A stretch of 64,000 bases of DNA, taken from NCBI RefSeq assembly GCF_014650755.1, contig NZ_BMVO01000004.1, positions 186,001 to 250,000 of the forward strand. The letters run 5' to 3'. The notes under the pieces are model-generated. The model was given only the letters and a program-made list of their open reading frames with translations. It was not told the DNA's origin and did not search any database. Position 1 is the stretch's first letter, and each line of letters begins with the position of its first letter. The translations under genes were made by a program, and so were the position numbers. The DNA comes from Streptomyces chryseus. Its GTDB lineage: Bacteria; Actinomycetota; Actinomycetes; Streptomycetales; Streptomycetaceae. Below, piece after piece: positions 34,577 through 42,859 of this stretch.

Positions 34577-35080
34577 TCAGTCGTCGAGGCTGATGCGCAG
34601 CTTGGCGTAGTCACCGTGGAAGACGGCCTCGACCTGACCCTCGGCGTCCTCGTACTTGCCGGTGCCACCGGTGATCGCGGCGTCGCCGCCGTACGGGCCG
34701 TGGCCGCGGTAGTCCACGGTGCCGCTGACGGTGATGCTGCCGTGGTCGGTGCGCAGCACGCTGTGGCACTGCGCGATGACGCTGTGGGGCGTCACCTCGA
34801 CGGCGCTGCAGTGGGCGGTGGCGTCACCGATCTTCTTGCCGACCTTGCCCTTCTTGATGTCGTACAGGTACGCGTACGACGTCCAGTCGCCGCCCTTGCG
34901 CAGCTTGTGCGGCATGCTGTCCGAGTGCTTGTGCGCCAGCCAGTTGAGCACCTTCGCCTTGGACTCGGCCTTCGGCGCCGGGGCCGCCTGGGCGGTGAGG
35001 GCGAAGGCGCCCGTGACCGTCATCGCCATGGCGGCGGTGGTCACGGCGGCGGACAGCTGTCGGGCACGGAAGCGGAGCAT
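34577..35080 (-). CDS. Secreted protein with allene-oxide-cyclase/dirigent-like barrel
   Basis: Exported protein of 167 residues. The signal peptide MLRFRARQLSAAVTTAAMAM…LTAQAAPAP has a basic start, hydrophobic core and an A-x-A cleavage site near residue 33. The mature part has alternating strands and ends TVSGTVDYRGHGPYGGDAAITGGTGKYEDAEGQVEAVF, the G-G-T-G-x-Y/F-x-x-A-x-G motif of AOC/dirigent barrels. Two cysteines (AHCSAVEV and IAQCHSV) may form a disulfide. Function unknown. ATG at 35080 has GGAGG correctly placed; upstream codons are not needed. Confidence 0.78.
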   Translation of the reverse strand: MLRFRARQLSAAVTTAAMAMTVTGAFALTAQAAPAPKAESKAKVLNWLAHKHSDSMPHKLRKGGDWTSYAYLYDIKKGKVGKKIGDATAHCSAVEVTPHSVIAQCHSVLRTDHGSITVSGTVDYRGHGPYGGDAAITGGTGKYEDAEGQVEAVFHGDYAKLRISLDD

Positions 35081-35349
35081 GGAACCTCCAGAGGATGAGA
35101 GGGATCGCCAGGCTGGGACCACGGGCGAGATCGCGAGCCCACCTCAACGCACGGAAGCGGCCGGAGGTGATCGCCACGGGCGTGGAGTCACTCACCTGGT
35201 TGCGTACTGTCACCCCTTCGGCCTTGCGGGGCCCGCGCGCGGAAGCGGTCGGACGCGGCGGCCGGCGCAGACGCGAGCCCTGCACACGGGTATATGACTG
35301 GATACCGTTATGAATACGGACCAATCACCGAGCAGGAGAGAGCGAAACG

Positions 35350-36144
35350 ATGGCCGCGCAACCAGAGGGCGTTCCGTGCTGGGCCGACGCGATGTTCACC
35401 GATGTGGAAGGTGCCAAGAGCTTCTACGGCGACGTGCTGGGCTGGACCTTCGCCGAGAGTTCGACCGAGTACGGCGACTACACCCAGGCGTACTCCGACG
35501 GCAAGGCGGTGGCCGCCGTCGTCCCGCCGATGCCCGGCCAGGACGCCCCGTCGTCCTGGTGTCTGTACCTCGCGTCGCCGGACGTCGCCGCCACCGCGCG
35601 GAAGATCACTGACAACGGCGGCGAGGTGCTGATGGAGCCGATGCAGGTCGGCGACTTCGGCTCCATGCTGCTGGCGAAGGACCCGGGCGGCGCCGTGTTC
35701 GGCGTGTGGCAGGCGGGCCGGCACGAGGGTTTCGAGAAGCGCGGCGAGCCCGGAGCGTACGCCTGGGCCCAGGTCTTCACGCGCGCCCCGGAGAAGTCGG
35801 ACGCCTTCTTCCCCGCCGTCTTCCCGTACACCGCGCAGCGGATGGAGGACGACGCGATCGACTTCAAGGTCTTCAACGTCGGCGACGACGCCGTCCTGGG
35901 GCGGATGACGATGACGGACGACTTCCCGCCGGAGATCCCGCCGTACATCCAGGTGTACTTCACCGTCGAGGACTGCGACGCGGCGGTGGCGAAGGCCACC
36001 GAGCGCGGCGGCACGCTGCACTTCGGGCCGATGGACAGCCCGTTCGGCCGGTTCGCGGCGCTGGCGGACCCGCAGGGCGCGGCGTTCGCCGTGATCGACC
36101 TGACGACGACGAGCGGCGAGATGCCGAAGATGTCGGCCGCCTGA
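35350..36144 (+). CDS. VOC family (glyoxalase/bleomycin-resistance fold) protein
   Basis: Protein of 264 residues with two consecutive VOC domains, residues about 8-125 and 135-255. Each has the beta-alpha-beta-beta-beta pattern: PCWADAMFTDVEGAKSFYGDVLGW…DPGGAVFGVWQ and YAWAQVFTRAPEKSDAFFPAVFPY…DPQGAAFAVIDL. Two-domain proteins of this sort are common in Streptomyces and annotated as hydroxylase or glyoxalase-like. Substrate unknown. The start lies nine bases after GGAGAG. Terminated by the hairpin at 36163-36198. Confidence 0.88.
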   Translation: MAAQPEGVPCWADAMFTDVEGAKSFYGDVLGWTFAESSTEYGDYTQAYSDGKAVAAVVPPMPGQDAPSSWCLYLASPDVAATARKITDNGGEVLMEPMQVGDFGSMLLAKDPGGAVFGVWQAGRHEGFEKRGEPGAYAWAQVFTRAPEKSDAFFPAVFPYTAQRMEDDAIDFKVFNVGDDAVLGRMTMTDDFPPEIPPYIQVYFTVEDCDAAVAKATERGGTLHFGPMDSPFGRFAALADPQGAAFAVIDLTTTSGEMPKMSAA

Positions 36145-36162
36145 CGCGGTACGGCCGGGCGC

Positions 36163-36198
36163 GCGGGCCGCGGGGAGCGTGACTCACCCGCGGCCCGC
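36163..36198. terminator. Bidirectional terminator
   Basis: GCGGGCCGCGGG (36163-36174) and CCCGCGGCCCGC (36187-36198) are perfect 12-bp arms between the convergent VOC gene and chaplin remnant. Confidence 0.65.
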
Positions 36199-36214
36199 GG
36201 CGCGGCGGCGGTGA

Positions 36215-36466
36215 CTACTTGTTGAAGCAGCGGTTGCCGAGGGCCGGGTTGAGCAGCCCGATGACGTTGACGGTGTTGCCGCAGACGTTGATCGGGGCGT
36301 GGATCGGGATCTGGACGAGGTTGCCCGAGAGGAAACCGGGCGAGCGCTTCACCTTGCCCTCGGCGTAGGCGTCGGCGCTGGCGGTGCCCGCGCCGGCGAG
36401 GACGGCGGATGCGGCCAGGGTGGCGCATCACTTCGCGGCGCCACCCGGACGGACGCGGATGTTCAC
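36215..36466 (-). pseudogene. Short chaplin gene with an in-frame TGA in the signal peptide
   Basis: On the minus strand the frame ends …SGNLVQIPIHAPINVCGN, TVNVIGLLNPALGNRCFNK and stop TAG at 36215: a complete chaplin domain with both conserved cysteines. Chaplins are secreted amyloid-forming proteins that coat aerial hyphae and spores. The domain follows a signal-like ATLAASAVLAGAGTASADA. Codon 13 from a GTG at 36466 (VNIRVRPGGAAK) is TGA (36428-36430), where an Arg CGA would complete a normal signal peptide. No start codon occurs after the TGA. It is therefore probably inactivated by one C-to-T change, unless the stop is read through or is a sequence error. Confidence 0.75.
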
Positions 36467-36550
36467 ACCCCTGCGGGCGGATCGCCCGGACGAGCCCCGG
36501 GTGTGCCGCTTCCTCTCCGAAGCCTCGGACCACCTGCCTAGAGTGGACGC

Positions 36551-36988
36551 GTGAGCGAGAAGTGGGGTCCGTCCGACGCCGGGGTGATGAGGCTGCCCTC
36601 CGGCCTGCTCGTACGCGGCCGGGGCCTGCGCCGTCCGCTGCCCGCGGGTCCGGCGCCGTCCTTCGCGGTCCACCTGCTGGGCAAGGAACCGCCGCCGGTG
36701 GCGTGGGAGGCCCGTTTTCTGCGCTGGCCGGACTTCCGGCTGCCGAGCGACCGCCGCCAGGCCCGGGACGTACTGGCAGAAGCCCTGGAGCGGGCGGCCG
36801 GCGAGCGGGTGGAGATCGCCTGCGGCGGCGGGCGCGGACGCACCGGTACGGCGCTGGCGTGCCTGGCCGTCCTGGACGGGGCGCCGCCGGACGAGGCCGT
36901 GGCGTACACCCGTCGGCACTACCACCCGCGCGCCGTGGAGACTCCCTGGCAGAAGCGCTTCGTGCTGCGCTTCGGGGACGAGGCGTGA
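36551..36988 (+). CDS. Small protein-tyrosine/dual-specificity phosphatase
   Basis: Protein of 145 residues with the phosphatase P-loop CGGGRGRTGTAL near residue 90 (C-x5-R-T/S form), where the cysteine is the nucleophile. An upstream aspartate for general-acid catalysis may be in LRWPDFRLPSD. MRLPSGLLVRGRGLRRP near the N-terminus is typical of the small Streptomyces phosphatases of this class. It probably dephosphorylates a protein tyrosine or a small phosphate. The GTG start at 36551 directly precedes the conserved region. Divergent from the chaplin remnant. Confidence 0.82.
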   Translation: MSEKWGPSDAGVMRLPSGLLVRGRGLRRPLPAGPAPSFAVHLLGKEPPPVAWEARFLRWPDFRLPSDRRQARDVLAEALERAAGERVEIACGGGRGRTGTALACLAVLDGAPPDEAVAYTRRHYHPRAVETPWQKRFVLRFGDEA

Positions 36989-37069
36989 CCCGGCGGGTCC
37001 CCCGCCGCCCGCGCGCGTGCTTCCCGCCGGCTCGGCGTCGCACCCGCGCCGGCCGTCCCCCCGGTCCAC

Positions 37070-37702
37070 TCAGTCCGCCTGGACGGCGAGCAGGCAGGCG
37101 TCGTCGTCGTGGGCGCTGCGCCTGTACTCGGCGATGATCCGGTCGAGGGTCTCGCCGGGCGAGAGTCCGGGGTTGTCCGAGAGGCTGCGGCTGAGGTTGC
37201 CGATGCCCTCGGCGATGTCCTCACCCCGGCGTTCGACCACACCGTCGGTGTAGAGGAGCAGCAGGTCACCGCTGCGCAGCGGCACCTCCGCGGTCTCGTA
37301 CGCGTACCCGGGCGTCAGGCCGAGCAGCGGGCCGAGGTGGTCGGAGGGGAGCGGTGACACCTCATTGCCCCGCCGCAGCAGCGGAGGCGGATGACCCGCG
37401 CACGCCCAGCGCAGGACACGGTCGTGGTCGACATGCCCGGTGATCATGGTCGCGGTCATCGCGGACGCGTCACTGCACAGCAACTCGTTCAGCCACGTCG
37501 TCATCTCGCCCGCCGAAGCGCCCGTCTGGGCGAGGCCGGCGAGGGCGTGGCGCTGCTGCGCCATCCGGGCCACGGCGTCCAGCCCGTGGCCGACGGCGTC
37601 TCCGATGGCGAGGAGCGCCCGCCCGTCCCGCAGTCGCCGGCACTTGTACCAGTCACCGCCCACCGCCGCGTCGTGCTCGGCCGGCAGGTAGGCGGCGGCC
37701 AC
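37070..37702 (-). CDS. SpoIIE-type PP2C phosphatase, N-terminally truncated
   Basis: Protein of 210 residues making up nearly all of a SpoIIE/RsbU serine phosphatase domain, the kind that dephosphorylates anti-sigma antagonists. Motifs: GGDWYKCRRL, AIGDAVGHGLDAVARM, GHPPPLLRRGN, LLLLYTDGVVERRGEDI and DDDACLLAVQ. The frame is open upstream to a stop near 37827 and encodes TTLLPAHSAELAELGL, a match to the LLP motif that normally precedes the domain, yet has no start codon there. No PAS, GAF or HATPase partner domain is present. The GTG at 37702 is only the first available start. It looks like the surviving 3' part of a larger gene. Confidence 0.65.
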   Translation of the reverse strand: MAAAYLPAEHDAAVGGDWYKCRRLRDGRALLAIGDAVGHGLDAVARMAQQRHALAGLAQTGASAGEMTTWLNELLCSDASAMTATMITGHVDHDRVLRWACAGHPPPLLRRGNEVSPLPSDHLGPLLGLTPGYAYETAEVPLRSGDLLLLYTDGVVERRGEDIAEGIGNLSRSLSDNPGLSPGETLDRIIAEYRRSAHDDDACLLAVQAD

Positions 37703-37929
37703 GGTGAGTCCCAGCTCGGCCAGTTCCGCGGAGTGCGCCGGCAGGAGGGTCGTAGGTTCCGCCCCCGAGCCGCGCGAACGCTCAGCGCCACCCGGCCGGC
37801 TGTGGCGGGAGCCCGGGGGCGCCGGTCAGGTGGTGCCGAAGGCCCCTGCCGGTCGGGACCTTGGTCCCGTGTGGGGCGCTTTCAGGGCGGACACACCCGC
37901 ATCACGAAGAGCGCCAGGGAAGGAAGACA

Positions 37930-38349
37930 ATGCGCTGGATCGCGCTGGCCAGAGCTCGACTGAAGCGGGTGACCGACGCCGTTCTCCCGCCCCGCCCCGC
38001 CCCCTGCGAACCGGCGTCGGACGCGTTGCTCGTACAGGCGCCCATGGGAGGGGAGTGCTGGAACTGCGTCGAGCGGCGGCAGATCAGCTGGCGGATCACC
38101 GGGGGCCTGGACCACCCGTGCTGCGTCCTCCTGGAACGCAGGACCGAAGAAGGGGAGTGGTCCGAGGCGGCGGTACTCGCCTCCCAGGTGGACCCGCGTG
38201 CGCTGCGGGCCTCGGTCGTGGTGCCGGAGCTGCCCGAGGGCCCGTACCGCGTGCGCATCACGTCCCCCGAGCTGCTGTACGACGCCTGCAGCCCGCCCCT
38301 GACCATCAGCCGCGGCGGCACCGCCCACGCCCCGGCGCGCACCCGGTGA
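37930..38349 (+). CDS. Hypothetical protein with CWNC motif
   Basis: Protein of 139 residues, family not recognised. After a basic amphipathic start (MRWIALARARLKRVTDAVL) comes ECWNCVERRQISWRITGG, a Cys-x-x-Cys pair, then HPCCVLLERR and a beta-rich region (RASVVVPELPEGPYRVRITSPELLYDACSPPLTI) that reads like a small beta sandwich. Five cysteines suggest metal binding or redox sensing. ATG at 37930 has AGGGAAGGAAG upstream. A small frame at 38364 follows by 14 bp and may be cotranscribed. Confidence 0.6.
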   Translation: MRWIALARARLKRVTDAVLPPRPAPCEPASDALLVQAPMGGECWNCVERRQISWRITGGLDHPCCVLLERRTEEGEWSEAAVLASQVDPRALRASVVVPELPEGPYRVRITSPELLYDACSPPLTISRGGTAHAPARTR

Positions 38350-38363
38350 AGGAAACACAAGCC

Positions 38364-38594
38364 ATGACCCCCGCTGTCGCCGCGACCGCCGCCGCGCCGG
38401 CACCCTCCGAGGCCGGACGGCCTGCCGGCCCGGACCTTGCTGTGGGCCGGCGTATCGCCCACTGCCGCGCGGAGGCCGGCCGCCGCCGCCCTCGGTGTGC
38501 CGCTCGGCGACCCGCGAGGGCCGACCCGGCTGAGCGGCCGGCGGATCCGTACGTGAGGACGGGGGCCGCGCGGGCCGCACCACGCGGGATCTGA
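38364..38594 (+). pseudogene. Possible remnant of an XRE-type regulator
   Basis: A 76-codon frame starts MTPAVAATAAAPAPSEAG and continues DLAVGRRIAHCRAEAGR, much like the opening of XRE helix-turn-helix proteins (GRRIAxxRxxAGLSQ). It then turns into Arg-rich sequence without the rest of the fold. In the next frame AAALGVPLGDPRG, which resembles the third helix region, appears. One deletion joining the two would explain this. AAGGAAACA provides a binding site, so a short product may still be made. Confidence 0.35.
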
Positions 38595-38912
38595 CGGGCG
38601 GGCACCGGCCCGGCGGAGAACGCCCGGCTGCGGGAAGGAGTTGTCGCCAAAGGCCCCGGAGGCACTGGCCGTGCCGGCGGGCTGTGCCCGGAAAGCCCGG
38701 CGGGGGGCGGCCGGAGAAAACACAGCGGGCGTGAGCAACCCCGCGCGCGCTGCAGCCGTCTTGATCCACAACAGGACGGTCCGCCGCGAGAGCGTCGGCG
38801 GTCCCCGGATCCCCGAGCACCAGGGTTCGAGAACCGGCCATCTATACACAGTGCGTATACATGCTGTGCATAGTCGCCGCGCCGCCGCCCTGGCCGCGCA
38901 CGAAAGGCACCC
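38595..38912. other. 318-bp intergenic region with a large dyad
   Basis: No convincing coding sequence on either strand. The first 230 bp are ordinary GC-rich DNA. The last 80 bp contain the AT-richer dyad at 38842-38873 and the presumed promoter and leader of the TPR gene. Confidence 0.45.
38842..38873. promoter_or_regulatory. 32-bp dyad, probable operator of the TPR/prenyl synthase unit
   Basis: CTATACACAG (38842-38851) and CTGTGCATAG (38864-38873) match in 9 of 10 positions as inverted arms and share a centre with GTATAC (38855-38860). The site is AT-rich for this genome and ends 39 bp before the ATG at 38913, a position suited to a repressor or promoter element. Confidence 0.55.
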
Positions 38913-39977
38913 ATGCACAGCAAGGCATTCGCCCCGGAGTACCAAGGCGCCCTCACCGCGCTGTCAGTGAACTCCTCCCTTACGGACGTACTGGAAGAGG
39001 GCACGCGCCACTTGCGGGCGGCCGAGGCCTCCGGTGAGCAGCGGGAGGTGGCACGTTCCGGGCTGGCCGTGGCCGAGGCGCACCGCAGGCTGGGCAACGT
39101 CGAGGAGGCCGACCGGGCGTGGAAGGCCAGTTACCGGGCGGCCCGTTCGGCCGGTGACCTGGGGGCCATGGCCTGGGCCTTGTGGAGCGGCGGGACGCTG
39201 GCCCGGCAGCGGGGCGCGCTTGCGCTGGCGTTCCGGCTGCTGAGGCTCGCGGCCGACCTGGGCAAGCGGGGCGGGGACGTCGTCGCCAGGGGGTACTCCC
39301 TGGCCGGCCTGGCGGAGACCGGACGCATCCAGGGCGACTACCAGGCCGTCGCCGTACTGCACGAGCAACTGCTCGCCGAGGCGCGGCAGCGCGGCGAGGC
39401 CCGCCACACCGTGTGGGCCCTGGAGGGCATCGCGCAGATCCACCGCAACACCGGCTCCTACGACACGGCGCTCGCGATGTTCGAGGAGGCGGCCGACATC
39501 GCCGGGAAGGCCGACGACCGGCGGGGCAGGGCGTGGGCCTTGCGCGGCATGGCTGACATCGTTTCCCTGCGGGACGACCCGGAGCGCGCCCTGGCTCTGC
39601 TCGGCGAGGCCGAACTGACCTGCCGCGAGATGAACCTGTCCAGCGCGCTCGCCTACAACCACAAGATGCGCGCCAACGTGCTCTACCGGGCCCGCCGTTA
39701 CGAGGAGGCCCGCCAGGTGTACGAGCAGGCGCTCGCCGAGTTCCGCGCCATGAGCGAGCCGCGGGGCGAGGCACTGGCGCGTCTGGGGCTGGCCAAAGCG
39801 CGCGCCCGTCTCGGCCGGGGCCACGCCGAGACCGCCGCCGAGCTGGGCGAGTTGCGCCGTACCCTCGACCGGATCGGCCTGCGCCACGCCCGGGAGATGG
39901 TCGACAAGGCCCACGCCGAGCTCGGCGTGCTCCCCCTCGCCACCGCCGGCGACGACGCCGAGGGCGGCCGACGATGA
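38913..39977 (+). CDS. TPR-repeat protein
   Basis: Helical repeat protein of 354 residues with about seven to eight tetratricopeptide units, e.g. AEAHRRLGNVEEADRAWKAS, GLAETGRIQGDYQAVAVLHE, GIAQIHRNTGSYDTALAMFEEA, GMADIVSLRDDPERALALLGEA and RANVLYRARRYEEARQVYEQA. It has no DNA-binding or catalytic domain, so it probably acts as a scaffold or partner of another protein. Its stop overlaps the ATG of the polyprenyl synthase (ATGA, 39974-39977), so the two are made in fixed ratio. No signal peptide; cytoplasmic. Confidence 0.85.
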   Translation: MHSKAFAPEYQGALTALSVNSSLTDVLEEGTRHLRAAEASGEQREVARSGLAVAEAHRRLGNVEEADRAWKASYRAARSAGDLGAMAWALWSGGTLARQRGALALAFRLLRLAADLGKRGGDVVARGYSLAGLAETGRIQGDYQAVAVLHEQLLAEARQRGEARHTVWALEGIAQIHRNTGSYDTALAMFEEAADIAGKADDRRGRAWALRGMADIVSLRDDPERALALLGEAELTCREMNLSSALAYNHKMRANVLYRARRYEEARQVYEQALAEFRAMSEPRGEALARLGLAKARARLGRGHAETAAELGELRRTLDRIGLRHAREMVDKAHAELGVLPLATAGDDAEGGRR

Positions 39978-41035
39978 CGCCGCCGGTGACGACCCGGGCC
40001 ACCGCGCCGCAGATCCTCGACCGCTGCCGCGCACTCGTGCGGCCCGCCCTCACGCAGGCGGTGCGGCGCCTCCATCCGTGGCCGGCCGAGATGGCCGCGT
40101 TCTCGCTCGGCTGGAGCGAGGTGGGCGGCAGGCCGGTGCCGGACCCCGGCACGGGCTCGCACGGCAAGGGGGTACGCCAGGCACTCACCGTGCTCGGCGC
40201 CGAGGCGGCGGGCGGGTCCGGCGCCGACGCGGTCGCCGGCGCGGTCGCCGTCGAGCTGATCCACACCTTCTCGCTCCTGCACGACGACATCATGGACGGC
40301 GACGAGACCCGGCGGCAGCGCCCGAGCGTGTGGAAGGCGTACGGCACGGGCCCGGCGGTGCTCGCGGGAGACGCGTTGTTCGCCCTGGCCGTGGAGACCC
40401 TGGCCGACTCGCGGAACGTACACAGCGGGGCGGCCGTGCGGCATCTGGCGGGGACGCTGAGCGACCTGGTGCGCGGGCAGGCCGAGGACCTGCTCTTCGA
40501 GGCCCGGCCGTGGACGGGCCCCGAGGCGGTGTCCCCCGGGGAGTACCGGACCATGGCCGGCCACAAGACCGGCGCGCTGCTGGGCTGCGCGGCGGGGCTG
40601 GGCGCCGTACTGGCCGGAGCTCCGGCGGCCACGGCCGACGTCCTCACCCGGGCGGGACGGCACCTGGGGGTGGCTTTCCAGGCCGTGGACGACCTGCTGG
40701 GGATCTGGGGCGACCCGCGGGTCACCGGGAAGCCGGTGCACAGCGATCTGCGCCGGGGGAAGAAGACGTACCCCGTCCTCGCGGCGGTGTCGGCGCGGGG
40801 CCCGGCCGCGCGGGAACTCGTGGCGCTCCTCGCGTCGGACGGCTCCCTCGACGACGCGGACGCCCGCCGGGCCGCCGCGCTCGTCGAGGAGGCGGGCGGG
40901 CGCCGCGCCGCGCTGGCCGAGGCGCACCGCCACCTGGACCGTGCGCGCGGCTGCCTGGAGAGCGTCCCGCTGGAGCCGGCGGCGGTCGGGGACCTCCTCA
41001 CGCTCGTGCCGTTCCTCGTCGACCGCAGGTTGTGA
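39974..41035 (+). CDS. Polyprenyl diphosphate synthase (GGPP synthase type)
   Basis: Prenyl chain-elongating enzyme of 353 residues that condenses isopentenyl diphosphate with allylic diphosphates. First Asp-rich motif [14 protein letters not shown] near residue 103, [19 protein letters not shown] after it, and second motif [14 protein letters not shown] near residue 236. The [17 protein letters not shown] segment binds diphosphate. The second motif reads DDLLG rather than DDxxD, as in many actinobacterial homologues. No terpene cyclase, phytoene synthase or quinone gene is adjacent, so the product's fate is unknown. Coupled to the TPR gene. Confidence 0.9.
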   Translation: MTPPVTTRATAPQILDRCRALVRPALTQAVRRLHPWPAEMAAFSLGWSEVGGRPVPDPGTGSHGKGVRQALTVLGAEAAGGSGADAVAGAVAVELIHTFSLLHDDIMDGDETRRQRPSVWKAYGTGPAVLAGDALFALAVETLADSRNVHSGAAVRHLAGTLSDLVRGQAEDLLFEARPWTGPEAVSPGEYRTMAGHKTGALLGCAAGLGAVLAGAPAATADVLTRAGRHLGVAFQAVDDLLGIWGDPRVTGKPVHSDLRRGKKTYPVLAAVSARGPAARELVALLASDGSLDDADARRAAALVEEAGGRRAALAEAHRHLDRARGCLESVPLEPAAVGDLLTLVPFLVDRRL

Positions 41036-41078
41036 CGGCGGGGCGTCGTGGGGCGCGGCGCGGACGGCGCCGGGAGCG

Positions 41079-41654
41079 TCAGCCGGCGCCGCTGATGCGG
41101 GCGGACTCCAGCTCCAGCAGCCCGCGCGCCGTCTCCCTGGCGTCGTCGGCCGCGCCGGCGTCCCCGGAGACGGCGGCCGTGGAGATCGCGCCCTCGACCA
41201 GGAGGAGGAGCGAGCGGGCCAGCCGGGCGGAGTGGCCCGCCTCGGTGACGAGGCCGGCGAGATGGTCCCTGAGGGCGTCGACGTGGTCCCGGGCGGCCCG
41301 CGCGACGGCGTCCGACGTGGCGCCCAGCTCCCCGAAGGAGTTGACGAAGGCACAGCCGCGGAAGGCCGGCTCCGCGAACCACTCCCGCAGCCAGTCGAAG
41401 ACCGCCAGGATCCGCTCCTCCCCCGGGCGCCGGGCCTCGACGTACGCCGCCAGGGACGCCCGCCACCGCACGTCACGGCGGCGCAGGTAGGCCTCCACCA
41501 GGTGGTCCTTGGAGGGGAAGAGCTGGTAGAGGCGCTTGAGGGAGGCTCCCGACGCGTCGCGGATCTCGGCCATGCCGACCGCCTGCAGGCCGCGCCCGTA
41601 GAAGAGCTCCTCGGCGGCGTCGAGGATGCGGGTCTCTTGTGTCGCGGCTTCCAT
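41079..41654 (-). CDS. TetR family transcriptional regulator
   Basis: Repressor of 191 residues. [50 protein letters not shown] (about residues 8-57) is the TetR helix-turn-helix; the rest is an all-helical ligand-binding and dimer domain. It is divergent from the NTF2-like gene, with 90 bp between that contains a 28-bp inverted repeat and a related weaker site, the typical autoregulated TetR layout. ATG at 41654 follows AAGGGGAAG; a GTG/ATG nine codons upstream would overlap the weaker operator. Confidence 0.92.
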   Translation of the reverse strand: MEAATQETRILDAAEELFYGRGLQAVGMAEIRDASGASLKRLYQLFPSKDHLVEAYLRRRDVRWRASLAAYVEARRPGEERILAVFDWLREWFAEPAFRGCAFVNSFGELGATSDAVARAARDHVDALRDHLAGLVTEAGHSARLARSLLLLVEGAISTAAVSGDAGAADDARETARGLLELESARISGAG

Positions 41655-41672
41655 GCCCACTTCCCCTTGCGA

Positions 41673-41688
41673 GAGAATCACCGTTCTC
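41673..41688. promoter_or_regulatory. Secondary TetR operator
   Basis: GAGAATCACCGTTCTC matches the core of the main operator (GAGAACGTCCGTTCTC) at 12 of 16 positions and lies 30 bp from it, closer to the TetR start. Confidence 0.45.
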
Positions 41689-41702
41689 CTAGGCTATCGA
41701 AG

Positions 41703-41730
41703 ACAAGGGAGAACGTCCGTTCTCCCTTGT
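41703..41730. promoter_or_regulatory. Main TetR operator, 28-bp inverted repeat
   Basis: Thirteen-bp perfect arms, ACAAGGGAGAACG (41703-41715) and CGTTCTCCCTTGT (41718-41730), flank the two bases TC. It ends 14 bp before the NTF2-like ATG and sits between divergent start sites, so binding would block both genes. Confidence 0.75.
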
Positions 41731-41744
41731 TGGAGGGGAGAGCC

Positions 41745-42164
41745 ATGACCGACAAGAGGCCGCCGTTCCCACCGTTCACCGAGGAGACCGCCCGGCAGAA
41801 GGTAAGGGCCGCCGAGGAGGCGTGGAACACCCGGGACCCCGAACGGGTGGCCCTCGCGTACACCGAGGACTCCGAGTGGCGGAACCGCGACACCTTCCTG
41901 CGGGGGCGCGCCCAGATCGTGGAGTTCCTGCGCGACAAGTGGCGGCGCGAGCTCGACTACCGCCTGCGCAAGGAGCTGTGGGCCTGCACGGACGACCGGA
42001 TCGCCGTCCGCTTCGAGTACGAGTGGCACGACGAACAGGGCCAGTGGTTCCGCAGCTACGGCAACGAGAACTGGGAATTCGCCGCGAACGGTCTGATGCG
42101 GCGCCGGTACGCGAGCATCAACGACCTCCCGATCACGGCCGACGAGCGACGCGTCGCGCTCTGA
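41745..42164 (+). CDS. NTF2-like/DUF1348 protein
   Basis: Protein of 139 residues of the nuclear-transport-factor-2-like fold, DUF1348 subgroup. [42 protein letters not shown] and [26 protein letters not shown] are characteristic. These proteins are small cone-shaped pockets; DUF1348 members have no settled function. It is the obvious target of the divergent TetR regulator, so its substrate may be the TetR ligand or a compound derived from it. Start has GGAGGGGAGAGCC upstream. Confidence 0.87.
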   Translation: MTDKRPPFPPFTEETARQKVRAAEEAWNTRDPERVALAYTEDSEWRNRDTFLRGRAQIVEFLRDKWRRELDYRLRKELWACTDDRIAVRFEYEWHDEQGQWFRSYGNENWEFAANGLMRRRYASINDLPITADERRVAL

Positions 42165-42221
42165 ACCGGCAGGGCTCACCGAGCACGCCGCGCGCCGCTC
42201 GGGCGGCGTACGCACCGCGGC

Positions 42222-42488
42222 TCAGCCGGGCCACGTTCCGGTCAGGCGGCGCACGGTGGTGGCCCCGCTGCGGTCCACCGCCGCCTTGACCGCGGCGAAG
42301 ATGGCGCCCTGCACGGCGGCCGCGATGAGGATTTCCCGCCAGCCACGTTCCTCGTCGGTGGCGTCGGGGGCGTCCTCGTCGTGGCCGACGACCTTCCACA
42401 CCTGCTTGAAGGCCGCACCGGCCAGGGCGCCGCTCAGGGCGCCCAACACCATGCCGACCGGCTTGTAGGCAACCTTGGACGCCTTCAT
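42222..42488 (-). CDS. DUF4235 family small membrane protein
   Basis: Protein of 88 residues with Gly/Ala-rich hydrophobic segments at KPVGMVLGALSGALAGAAF and EILIAAAVQGAIFAAVKAAV, the DUF4235 pattern. Function unknown. Its ATG overlaps the TGA of the DUF3618 gene (42486-42490), and it is the last gene of a three-gene unit with DUF3618 and the holin-like protein, a grouping found across actinobacteria and thought to be envelope- or stress-related. Confidence 0.85.
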   Translation of the reverse strand: MKASKVAYKPVGMVLGALSGALAGAAFKQVWKVVGHDEDAPDATDEERGWREILIAAAVQGAIFAAVKAAVDRSGATTVRRLTGTWPG

Positions 42489-42859
42489 CAGCACTTCCCG
42501 TCGCGTCGCGTCACGACGACGGCCACGGCGATCGCCGCAGCCACCAGCCCGGCCAGTACGAGCACATTGCGGTGGGTGTGCGTGCCCGCGCCGTGCGTCG
42601 CGCCGGCCTCGGGACCGCGGGGGTGCATCTTGCGGCCCAGCACGTGGGCGGTCCCCGAGAGCTGCTCGTTGGCGGAGGCGGCCTTGTCGTGCACCATGCC
42701 CTTCACCTTGGCCGCCTTCTGCTGCGCCTGCGCCTTCACGTCGGCCTTGGCGGCCAGTGCCTCGACCGTCCGGCCGAGCTCCGCGCGGGTCCGCTCCACC
42801 TGCGCCCGCAGCTCGTCGGGGTCGGGCGAGGAACCATCACCCTTTGCCTTGTCCGTCAT
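42488..42859 (-). CDS. DUF3618 family membrane-anchored protein
   Basis: Protein of 123 residues. DPDELRAQVERTRAELGRTVEALAAKADVKAQAQQKAAKVKG is the DUF3618 helix, followed by a polar region and a single C-terminal membrane helix (NVLVLAGLVAAAIAVAVVV) with a short basic tail. It probably lies at the membrane with its coiled coil in the cytoplasm. It overlaps both neighbours by four bases (ATGA), so the operon is tightly coupled. Function unknown. Confidence 0.87.
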   Translation of the reverse strand: MTDKAKGDGSSPDPDELRAQVERTRAELGRTVEALAAKADVKAQAQQKAAKVKGMVHDKAASANEQLSGTAHVLGRKMHPRGPEAGATHGAGTHTHRNVLVLAGLVAAAIAVAVVVTRRDGKC

